This document shows positions 36,691 through 46,589 of a stretch of 64,000 bases of DNA, in pieces. Numbering within the stretch: the first letter of the stretch is position 1; every line of letters starts with the position of its first letter. The stretch spans positions 47,888,977 to 47,952,976 of the forward strand of contig CM055061.1 of the NCBI GenBank assembly GCA_029204045.2, written 5' to 3'. The DNA comes from Tillandsia leiboldiana. Taxonomy: Eukaryota; Streptophyta; Magnoliopsida; Poales; Bromeliaceae. The notes under the pieces were generated by a model. That model was not told the origin of the DNA and made no database searches. It saw only the letters and a list, made by a program, of their open reading frames with translations. The position numbers were made by a program, and so were the translations under genes.

Positions 36691-37510
36691 ATAAAGCAAA
36701 TAAATTACAATAATCTATATGCAATTAAAATTTTAAAATGCTAATTCCAATATGTTTAAATTTGAATGTTAAACATACTAATAAGTTGACAACAAAATTA
36801 TATGTAATATGCAATATTTTTTCGGATTAGCACTAGTTAGATTTAATCAGAAACAAATCGGATTTATGCCTTAGACGGTCAGAAAAATAATCTCACTAAA
36901 TCTGTTTGTGATTCAATTATCTAACTAGTTTTTGTTTAAATTTGAATAACAGAACTTACCTTTAATCGCTATGAAAATTCCAGAAATTGTAGATAAAAAT
37001 AAGCCGAAATAAAATTGATTCGGAAGCATGCGAGGCACTGCCCTAAGACGTATTTCCGTCCTTCGTGTGGATTAATCGGAGATACCACCCCAAGGTACGA
37101 CCGGAACTCCCCTTCCTACGAGCACGACCGCGGAAGAGGTTGACGAAGTTTCTTTCAACACCCGATAGTAAAAGAATATAAGAAAATGAAATCTAAATAA
37201 GAATCAAATATCTTTAAGATTTTTTTCTTTTTATTTCTCTTACTTGTGTATGTGTATGAGTGTATATATATTAGCGTATACACAATAGTACTTATAGGTG
37301 TAAGGTGTAGGTGAAAGTTGGAATTCCCAACATTCACATCACCCATAAAGAATAGTCAAGAGTCCATGAATGCAAAAAATGTTTAAAACTTAATTAAGAA
37401 TTTAATAATAATTAAATGATAATAAATGAGAATCAATAAAATTAAAATTAACAATAAAATAATAAAAGTGATTATTGAGGGTTTTAGAAATTTTAAATAT
37501 TATTCTAACA

Positions 37511-38011
37511 ACGCTGCCACGTGGTGCAGCCCCGCCGCGATTGATGAAGCCTGGCCAATCCTGGGCTGCCACGTGGCAAAGCAAAAACCCCCTAGTCCTG
37601 GTGCACGCGCCATGGGCCGTGGACCGGCCTGCCCGCGCCCGCGCCTGCCCGCGGCTGCTCCGTGCCTTCCCGTGGCCACGTCGCCGCGCTCCGGTGCTGC
37701 CCGCCGCCGCCGGTGCTGCCCGAGCTACAGTAACTGCCCGTGCTACAATAAAATAGTGTCCGGAGTCCGAAAAATGCAAGTAAATAGTCGATTTTCATCG
37801 TTTTCGCACGCTGAATCCAAATCCGATGTCCGTTTTGCCAAATTCCAATCCTAAAATTTACCGAAGGCCCGTAAAAAAGCAAACTTGATCCGATTTTCGC
37901 GCTGGGTCCAAATTTGGGGTTCGATTTGCGCACAACTATCACCATCACACAACATAGGCCTCCAGGAGCCACTAGTCGCCCTGCAAAATTATCATGGAGA
38001 TCCGGATCATC
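37511..38011 (-). mobile_element. R2: U3 part of the minus-strand LTR, right of the copia insertion
   Basis: GCCACGTGG motifs at about 37516 and 37568, then sequence matching R at 16420-16720 (AAATACAAGTAAATAG-like, TTTTCATCGTTTTCGC, CGCGCTGGGTCC). The terminal TCCTCACA is not present; it stops near TGGAGATCCGGATC. Confidence 0.6.
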
Positions 38012-40396
38012 ATAGCCGAAGCTAAACACCGCGCGGGCGCGGGGCGCACGGAGTGCGGGCATAGGACACGTGGCAGCATCCTGTGGTTTCGGGCGCTGAG
38101 CGGGAGTCGCGTGTATGAATGCCGCATGTCTGGGCATGGGTACTGTGGATTTCGGGCGCCCGATTTTCCCCTTTTGATTCGAATTGTGTTTTTGGGGTTT
38201 TTTTTCCTATAAATTGGCCATTCCACCTTCCATTTTGGGTTTTTTTCGAAATCTTCTTGGAGCCCCTTTTGGCAGAGGTGATCTTCATCAAGTCTTCTTC
38301 ACTTCTAGGATTTTCGGAGGATTTTTAGAGGCTGTTTCATCATCTTCCTCCTCGACTCCGCGAGCTTCAACGTTCCTTCGACTACGGTTTTCTTCGTCGA
38401 TGTTTCGTCCGCGGGCTGGCCAGAGCTAACTCCTTGGAGATTTTTGCTGGCTTTTGATTCTGGATCTTCATGACAGGTAGGCCTTCGATTTTGGTACCCA
38501 TCGCTACTCTCCATTTTGAGTTTTTATGGGAGTTCTTGCATCATCTTTAGACCCCTTTTTGTGCTGCAGTTTTTCTAAACAGCGGGAAGTTTTTATACTT
38601 TTCTCGGTCGTTTGTTGGCGGATTAGGATGTTTAATGACTCGATCTCCATCTAGACTTCGAGAGGAACACAACTGTACCTTTCTTGGATTTTTTTGGAAG
38701 GCATTTTGCAGGTGAATTTTCCCTGCCTTTGGAGCTGTATGACAAGATTTTGGTGCTGGAATCTGTGTTTGAACTCATCGCAACTTACGGCTTTGTTTTT
38801 CAACTTTTATTAGGATTTCGGACTTGTGCTGAGAAAGTAAAAGTTGGGACTCCTTCTTATGATCATGGTGAGCATCTTTCTTTTTAGTTCCGGGTGAAAA
38901 TTGTGTATGGTTTGGCTTCTACAATCCGTCGTTGTGCACATTGATTTTTGCATTGGACTATTTGGGCAGCACTTAGTATTTTGAGCATCGCCATTCATCT
39001 GGGAGGAGTTATTTGGAGTTTCTTGGTTCATTGGAACCGTGTGAACATAAGGAACGTGCACGTCCAGCTTTAGCTTGTTCGGACTCCTGATCAGCGCATT
39101 CGAGGTGGGTTGGATTTTCCTCCAAGTCTGCGGACTTCCTTCTAATTCTAGTATTGTAGATCTCAGCATGCTAGAATAGGTGCTATTATTGATATATTCA
39201 TGATATTATTAGAGTTGTAGAACTTTGACTAGCATCCTGTCATATGTTGCATGATATTTGGCCAAACTTTAGAAAACCTTCAACTTGGGTATTTTTGCCA
39301 TGTTCGAACTTCTTACACTATTTATTTATGTTTTTCTGGACTTAGGATTTTTCCTCCCCCGAGTAGTGGGCCGAGTGGTTGGGATAGTGTGGGATGCATG
39401 TTGCGCTCGTGCCTGGGGACCGAGTGGAGTCTGGTAGCTGAGATTAAACCAGTACTAGAGTTGGGAGCCGTCCGGGTAGACGGTGGTCCCAAGCTGTTGA
39501 GTGTTTCCGACTGATGTTGTTAGTGTTGGGTTATTGTTTCCGATCTGATTGATCATGGATTTGGATTATAGCATGCATGAGTCGTATGGAGCTCGACATA
39601 GATGCGTGGATACTTCCTCAGTGGGGTCGCTCATCTCGAGTGCCGCTCCGGAGCTGGGCCTGTTACTTTGCTCTCACAACTTGTCGACGCAGTCCGAGTG
39701 GGACCCCCTACGTAAATTCCGTCCCTGTGAGGGTGCGTGGTAGTAAGCAAGCGCAGGTTTGACTGGACCCTATGTGGCAGTCAGTGTGATTGGGTTGATT
39801 GAGCATTTCGAGTAGATGCATTTTATCATCTGTATCATTCTTTGAGCATGATAGATAGAGATATGATAGCTGTAGAGTTGTTTTCAGCTTTTTATCACCA
39901 CTTATACTACATTGTTATCTTATGCCTTTAGTAGACTTAGTCGGCAGACCGTAGTCTTGGAGACGGCACCCACTGAGAACTACTGTTTGATGTAGTTCTC
40001 ACACCCTTTGTGGTGACTTTTTCCAGAGGCATCTACTCCAGTTCCTAACCCTGCTGTTGCTGCTTCTACTGACCGAAGTAAGGGAGTTGCGAGCTAGATC
40101 CCCGCCCCTTCTTAGAGAGTAGTTGTACCCTTTTGGAGATTTCCAGTACTGTTAGTGGATTATTGTATATTTACTTTCGAGAGTTTATTTTGAGCGACCT
40201 ATGTATTGTGAGGACCTGACATGTACTATTTGGAGTTGTATCTTTTATTTTAGTAGTTTACTTTTCTCGCTCTGATATCTGTATAGATATAGTATTATCT
40301 TTTGCAGGTTAGACGTTTCGCCTATGCGGGGCTTCTCGTATGGGCAGCAGATCTGTTGGCGAGCCCGGATCGCAGTTTCGACCCCGGGGCATGACA
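38012..40396 (+). mobile_element. P3: plus-strand long LTR, 5' end missing
   Basis: Contains the end of a GC-rich U3 with ACACGTGGC (38067), a CCTATAAATTGG box at about 38206-38217, a pyrimidine-rich leader, GCTCATCTCGAGTGCCGCTC near 39630, the CCCACTGAGAACT stretch near 39970 and the terminus CCGGGGCATGACA at 40396. Organisation matches the E1 LTR but the sequence is clearly diverged. Confidence 0.7.
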
Positions 40397-40401
40397 ATTA
40401 T

Positions 40402-41323
40402 TGTCCCATCCAAGACCGTCTCTCAGCTGAAGACAGATACAAGACCGCCTTAGGCAAGCAACGGAAGAGGCGAAGTCAAGGTTAATCCTCAGCTGCTCGA
40501 AGTTGCAGAAGGAAAGATCTTGAACAAAATAGTGTGAGATTTGGGCGCAATTCCCACAATTAACCTTGAAAGGCAAGCAACGCCCACCACCGGAAAGCCC
40601 CGAGAATCACGCTCTGGCGCACCGAATGAGGGGATGAATTTAGACGGAAAAACGCTACTATCCTATTGATGATGATCGACTCAAAAGGAAGTTGTTGAGG
40701 ATTTCACGATGATTCTCCCTGAATCACACCGATATTTTAAATCGGCGCCTAATAACTTGGTTCGGGATTTGTATAAATATCCGAACCATCGAAAGAAATG
40801 GGGTCCGGCAACCTCGTAAGCCTGATACCACCCCAGTTTCTTCATATCTTAGGAGTAGGTTAACTTAACTTTTATCACTTTCCTAGGAGTACGCTTAATT
40901 ATAATTTCTATCCCTACCTTCCTCCTTGTATACCATTCTCAAGCATTACAAAGTTGTAATCGGCTCATCAGCCGTGTCATTACCCTTGTATCCCTTTCCT
41001 AAGCAATATAAAGTTTTAATCGGCCAATCAGCCGTGTCTTTATTTGGTTTCTTGTTCTATAAAGCTATAATCAGCTCAGCCGTGTCTTTATCTTTATATC
41101 CGGTTTGGCTACTTTAAGTCGAATCTAGCGATCCCTCTCTGCATCCATAAACCCGATTCAGCTATTCTAAACTGAACGGTCGCGGAAGTTACCAGAGGAG
41201 AACCCGGCCGAGCAGATCCCTTCTCAGCCCGATCGCTTGATCTGTTGGCACGCGGTGCATTCGACATCTTTGAGGGTCACCCCAGGGGCCGATCGCGCGC
41301 AGCCACTTTTTTGGCCCCAACAA
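40402..41323 (+). repeat. 5' LTR of N
   Basis: TATA-like TATAAATA at about 40772. At 40941-41094 three copies of a ~60-bp unit carry AAGCAxTAxAAAGTTxTAATC and GGCxxATCAGCCGTGTC. TG...CA borders. The end matches 45200. Confidence 0.8.
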
Positions 41324-41382
41324 CTCTCTTGGCACGCCCGGTGGGACACTAAGGTAATTCATTACCTAATTCTACCGTAGAC

Positions 41383-42440
41383 ATGTCAGGGTTCTCGGAG
41401 CTATACGAGTAGTCGGTACTACCGGAGCCATCTCTATCAGAATTATACAGGCAATTAGCCAAAATGATGAGGTCTCTGGAGAGAAGGGCCCGAGTCTAGG
41501 ATGCCAACGCCGTGACCTCGGATGAGAACTTCGCTCGCTTCGAGCGATTCTTAGCCACTCTATCGCACTTAATGGCGCCAGAGATACTGTCGGCTCAACT
41601 ACCAAGAGCCGCGCAACCAGCGGCGCCCATCTACATGGCCCAACCCCTGCAGGTAGGCCAAGTGCCGATGATGGCACAACTAGTTGGCCTCCGCGGGCCA
41701 CCGCCTTGTCCGGCGCAGTCGGCGACTCCGGTGCTCCAGGCCGGACTCGCCGAAATGACTAAGGGCGGGAATGACAGGCAAGCCCCTCCACAGGAGTCGG
41801 TCCAACATCAGATCGGCTATTTTGGGTTGTCACATTCGCTAGTGCAGCCGCATGGGGCAGTACAGCCGCAAGCAGTTCCACACCAGGCGAGAACAGAACC
41901 GATGGGGTAGAACATTGGCCATCAATCAGAAGGTTGCGTGGGGGTTCATCTGCCTCCTTCACCATCGTTCGTCCAGCCACAGGCTAGGGGCAGGAGCGAC
42001 GAGTCGTTTCTCCCGCATGGGCCACCTTAGCAGCAGAATGGCCTCCAAGGGCCGCCGTCTTCGCCAGTACAGTCGGCGTCCCTGGTGCCTCAAGCCGAGC
42101 TCGCCGAGATGGGCGGGGCAGAAATAGCGGGCAGGTCTATCCGCAGGGACCGCCTCAGAGTCAGGCCGGCCAATACGGGTCGCCATTCCCTCTGGTGCAA
42201 CTGACGGGCCCAGCACCTCAAGTGGGGCTCGTCGATATCCACGCCCGCATGGAGGAGGCAGATCGGAATGCCTTCGGCACCAAGGCCAGGCCAAACGTGT
42301 GGCCAGCTCCCAGGTCCCGACACCCCTCGAACAAGGAGGTGTGTATGAGGCGGTCATACCAGGCCGACTGGAAAGGGCCGAGATTCAACAAACTCTCAGT
42401 TGAGGTAACCGAGAGTATAGACCCGCCGGGGCATATTTAA
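41383..42440 (+). pseudogene. N gag remnant with two internal repeats
   Basis: Starts MSGFSELYE; in-frame TAG codons at 41410, 41497 and 41908, plus a frameshift near 42120 after which the frame ends with DWKGPRFNKLSVEVTESIDP. A Pro/Gln-rich unit of about 60 residues occurs twice: GPPPCPAQSATPVLQAGLAEM at about 41695 and GPPSSPVQSASLVPQAELAEM at about 42050. Gag would form the particle; no zinc knuckle is visible. Assignment rests mainly on position after the primer-binding site. Confidence 0.55.
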
Positions 42441-42822
42441 GGAACCACTGACTCAGGCCCCACCTGAGCCTGAGGGTTGAGGGTCGACCAAGAAAGGCCA
42501 ACTAGGAGGACCTTTCGGCTATCACGGACTGACCAGCTATGAAGGCCGAGGGCGAAGATTAGGATTCCGAGAAGAGGGATTATAAGGTAAAGAACCCTGT
42601 TAGCAGACTAGTGAGGTTCGGCTGAGATCGTTCAAACGTACGCGGGCCAATCAAGGCTGAGCGTAAAACGCATGAGCAGGTCGAAAGGCAAAAAGCCGTT
42701 TGAAAAGAAGCATCTGAAATAATTACTGTCGGATATGTGTGGAGTAAGGAATATAAGAAAAACTTCACATTTAACATGCAGACGTACATATAGTTCAAAA
42801 AATGAGCAAATACAAAAGTGTT

Positions 42823-43341
42823 TCAGAAAAAGAAGACTCGCAGTGTTCCATCGAGAGGCTGAAATACATACCCGTCTTCAAGCTGACAGCGACCGAACAT
42901 CGCTTGTTGGAAATTTAGACGCCTGATCACCTTTGGAGCGGATAGGAGTGGGAATAAGAGAGAATACAAAGTCTCTATTAATCCCTTGACTCCTTGCATG
43001 CAACGGGTGAAGATCACGCGGTTCCTCCTAGAGGAGAAGGGAGGACGACCTGGTAGGAAGGCCACAGCTGCATTGCCCAGTGCATGATCTTCATAAACAC
43101 AATCATCTGTAAGCAGCCAAAACTTGGCTAAACCTCTAGACGTAAGGTCCCAAATCAGTAGGTCACGCGCAGGAGCTACCTTAGAAGAAACTCCATTGGG
43201 AGCCTGAGGTGAGAAGGACCTTTCATCACTCGACGACGCAAGGTCATTGAGGTTAGATTGAAAGACCACCTTGAAAGCACCCTTCAAGACGAAAAAGCTA
43301 CGACCAGAGCACCGTTGTAGCGAGAGCACAATAATCGTCAT
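42823..43341 (-). CDS. Antisense ORF (172 aa) of unknown function in element N
   Basis: Open from ATG at 43341 to a stop at 42823, opposite to the element's own direction and about 0.9 kb upstream of the 3' LTR. The product has a Ser/Asp-rich middle (DLASSSDERSFSPQAP), a stretch RDLLIWDLTSRGLAKFWLL and a basic-hydrophobic end. I recognise no domain, signal peptide or clear membrane helix. Some Tat-lineage gypsy elements (for example maize Grande) carry antisense ORFs at this place, so it may be the remnant or active form of one. It is the longest open frame in an element whose sense gag is broken. It could also be a chance frame or a captured host fragment. Confidence 0.35.
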   Translation of the reverse strand: MTIIVLSLQRCSGRSFFVLKGAFKVVFQSNLNDLASSSDERSFSPQAPNGVSSKVAPARDLLIWDLTSRGLAKFWLLTDDCVYEDHALGNAAVAFLPGRPPFSSRRNRVIFTRCMQGVKGLIETLYSLLFPLLSAPKVIRRLNFQQAMFGRCQLEDGYVFQPLDGTLRVFFF

Positions 43342-44272
43342 GAGGAAGAAAGGAGACGTGGAGAAAGCTGCAAGTAGCGGCCTTACTTATAGGCCGACGA
43401 GGATGAGCGACATAATGACGGTCATCCCTCGGAAAGCAGCAATATCTAGCAGGGAAAACGGCGAAGGACGGTTTCACTGAAAATCAAGAAAGATTGGCAC
43501 CTGTTCACGAATCTCTCGGGAAGTGAGAAAATATCTTGCCAAGATATGAGGATGATCGCTGGATAGTGTTATCCGTGCTTGAAGTTGACTCAATTTCGAC
43601 AATCATCCGAATGACACATCAGGCAATTGCCAAGGGGGCATTATTGAGACCAAAATTTTTGTTATTCAAGGAAGTGACACGTGGTGGCAATCATCGGTTG
43701 AAAAACATCAGCCGACAGGGCTTGAGGCGACAAAGAGGGATTCACGTCTCGATTGAGACTAGCCTCGAGGATGGAGGCGTGAAGCACGCGGTATATTATC
43801 GAGTGAAGGCATCAGCCGATTGGGGCCAGTGACTCAATTGAGATCGGTCTCGATCGCGGAAGAGAACAGTGCACGACGCATGTCATCGATCGAAGACATC
43901 AGCCGATGAAGGAAGAGAGACACGCATCCTGATCCGGACCGATCCTAGTCGCGCAAGAATGCGGCACGCGATATAGGCCATCTGCGAAGAGCATCAACCG
44001 ATAGGAAAAGCAGCCGATGAAGAGGACCAATGCCGCGCCTAGGACTAACTTCGGCTGCCACCAGACATCGAACCGCCCCAATCAGACGACGAAACAGGCG
44101 GAGTCGGAATCAACTCTCGGTTGATTAAGACAAAGAAGGAAAAACCCACGTCTTGTTTCATACCAGTCTTGGGCGCTTGACAGTAAAGACACAAGACGCG
44201 ACGAATGCCATCGGCTAAAGGTGCCAGCCGATAGGAGAGTCAGTCAACAAGAGAAGCAGTTAACAAGAGGAT

Positions 44273-45200
44273 TGTCGTGCCATCCAAGACCATCTCTCAG
44301 TCGAAGACAGATACAAGACCGCCTCAGGCAAGCAACAGAAGAGGCGAAGTCAAGGTCAATCCTCAGCTGCTTGAAGCTGCAAAAGGAAAGATCTTGAATA
44401 AAATAGTGCGAGATTTGGACGCAAATCCCGCAATTAATCTGGAAAGGAAAGCAACGCCCACCGCCGGAAAGCGCCGAGAATCACGCTATGGCGCACCGAA
44501 TGAGTGGATGAATTTAGAAGAAAAAATGCTATTATTCTATTGAGGATGATCGACTCAAAAGGAAGCCGTTGAGGATTTCACGATGATTCTCCCTGAATCA
44601 CGTCGATATTTCAAATCGATGCCTAATAACTTGGTTCGGGATGCATATAAATATCCGAACCATCGAAGGAAAAGGGGTCCGACAATCTTGTAAGCCCGGT
44701 ACCACCCCAGCTTCTTCATATCTTAGGAGTAGGTTAACTTAACTTTTACCGTTTTCCTAGAAATAGGCTTAATTATAATTTCTATCCCTACTTTTTTTCC
44801 TTGTATCTCCTTCTCAAGCATTATAAAGTTGTAATCGGCTCATCAGCCGTGTCATTATCCTTGTATCCCGTTCCCAAGCAATATAAAGTTTTAATCGGTT
44901 AATTAGCCGTGTCTTTATTCGATTTCTTGTTCTATAAAGCTATAATCGACTTCTTAGTCGTGTCTTTATCTTTATATCCGGTTCGGCTACTTTAAGTCGA
45001 ACCCAACGATCTCTCTCTACCTCTATAAACCCGATTCGGTTATTCTAAACCGAACGGTCGCGAAAGTTACCAGAGGAGAACCCGACCGATCAGATCCCTC
45101 ATCGGCCTGATCGCTTGATCTGTTGGCACGTGGCGCATTCGATATCTCTGAGGGTCACCTCAGGGACCGATCGCGCACAGTCACTTTTTTGGCCCCAACA
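44273..45200 (+). repeat. 3' LTR of N
   Basis: 928 bp; direct repeat of 40402-41323 with perhaps 5-8 percent visible differences, so this insertion looks older than E1 or the copia element. It carries the same three-unit AGCCGTGTC repeat (about 44817-44970) and TATA-like ATATAAATATCC near 44645. Confidence 0.8.
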
Positions 45201-45285
45201 CATCCTAATCGCACATCTATTAATCCAAGGGCTAAAAAATTAGTAGCACCAATGACTTGGTGCTGTCGATAGTATTCCAGCCTAG

Positions 45286-45287
<2 letters not shown>

Positions 45288-45342
<55 letters not shown>

Positions 45343-46306
45343 TTCCCCTATTTTTTGCCACGTGTCAAATTTTCTTTCACTCTTCTCTTTTTCAATTCTC
45401 AATGAATTAATGATAGACTCTTCACATTTCTAACCCCCAACTCTTCTTATTCCTAACTCTCAATGAATTAATTATAAATTCTTCCCATTCCCAACCTCCA
45501 ACTCTTCTCACTCCCTACTTTCAATGAATTAATTATATCTTCCCCTTTTTGAGTTCTTATTATTATTATTCTTCTTCTCTCCCTCTTTCTCTAAGCCACC
45601 ACCCCCCTCTTCACTATCTCCGTTGACAACAACGCTCTCTCCCTCGACCCCTCCACCCTCGATCCTTGCTTCCTCCTTCCCGTCGTGGAGAACCTCCAAA
45701 TCTCCTTGGCCTCCTCTTCCTCCTCCTCCTCCTCCAAGATCAAAATCTCCATCGTCCACTTCATGGCCACCTTCGTCCAATCCAACTCTCTGTTTTTGAA
45801 AATCTTCCACCCCCGATCTCACCGAAAATCTAGACCCGATCCTCGCCTTCTTTAGCCGCACGGGGGGCATCGCTCATGATCAACTCCTACCTATCGCCGC
45901 CACTGCCACCGCGACCACCATCGCCGATAAGAATCCTCCACTTCTTCGCCTACTCCTCATTCTCCTCCTCCGCCACCGTTGTCGCCGTCACCGTAGCTCA
46001 TTGAACGTGAGCTCTCTCTCTCATTCTCTCTCTAAACTTCATTACATTCCTATATATATCTTAGATTTTAATCCTGAGTGAATAAATATTCTACTCTGAT
46101 TGTTGCTGATAGATTCTTATGTTAGGGTTGAGAATGATTAATTTTTTTTTTTTTTTTCTGATAGGTTGATACGGGAGTTTTAAAATAAAGTATTTAAAAT
46201 TTTTCTATATAATTTTTTATTTTTATTTATATTATGAGAAAAAAAATATAAAAAAAAAATATTTTGATAATATTTACCCGCCGCATCGCGCGGGTAACTA
46301 CACTAG
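45288..46306 (+). mobile_element. Probable Helitron, non-autonomous, with a possible captured fragment
   Basis: The 3' end has the plant Helitron signature: a hairpin ACCCGC-CGCATCGC-GCGGGT (46276-46295) followed seven bases later by ACTAG (CTAG at 46303-46306) and then T. Near the left end, TTTTTTGCCACGTGTCA (about 45352) resembles the 5' region of many plant Helitrons. The 5' TC end itself falls in or near a (TA)n run (45288-45339), so the start is uncertain. The interior (45570-46015) is CT- and GC-rich unlike its surroundings and may be captured gene sequence; I could not name a source gene. Confidence 0.6.
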
Positions 46307-46330
46307 TATATATATATATATATATATATA

Positions 46331-46525
46331 GTAGAGCTTATATGCTTTTAAAAATATAAACTCATCCAAATATTTTTTACCATTAGTTTTGTATTGGGAT
46401 TAGTGTTTTTATAAAGTCAACTAAAGAAAGAGAAAGATAAAGTAAAAATCACAAATCTCAATACAAATTTAATGGTAAAAAATTCACAAATATAAATTGT
46501 CTTGTGCTTTTGAAAGTATATAAGT

Positions 46526-46530
<5 letters not shown>
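46331..46530. mobile_element. MITE-B copy 3, complete
   Basis: GTAGAGCTTATATGCTTTTAAAA at the left and its near-inverse ending AAGTATATAAGTTCTAC at the right; the halves fold back on each other over about 100 bases. Flanked by (TA)n on the left and (CT)n then (TA)n on the right (46531-46589), as for copy 1. Confidence 0.75.

Positions 46531-46589
<59 letters not shown>

Larger units (their letters stand above)
40402..45200 (+). mobile_element. N: non-autonomous Ty3/gypsy-type element with 0.92-kb LTRs
   Basis: Direct repeats 40402-41323 and 44273-45200, starting TGTC and ending GGCCCCAACA. A primer-binding site (TGGCACGCCCGTGGGAC, 41331-41347) follows the 5' LTR and a purine-rich AACAAGAGGA precedes the 3' LTR. 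The 2.95-kb interior has a broken gag and no protease, RT or integrase that I can recognise. Flanking bases ATTAT and CATCC do not match, so one border may have been rearranged. An open antisense frame lies before the 3' LTR, an arrangement known from the Tat lineage of gypsy elements. Confidence 0.75.

Noticed and set aside
45529..45870. 113-codon minus-strand Glu/Gly-rich frame in the Helitron-like element
   Set aside because: Low-complexity translation of CT-rich DNA; the opposite strand is equally open, so neither is called as a gene.
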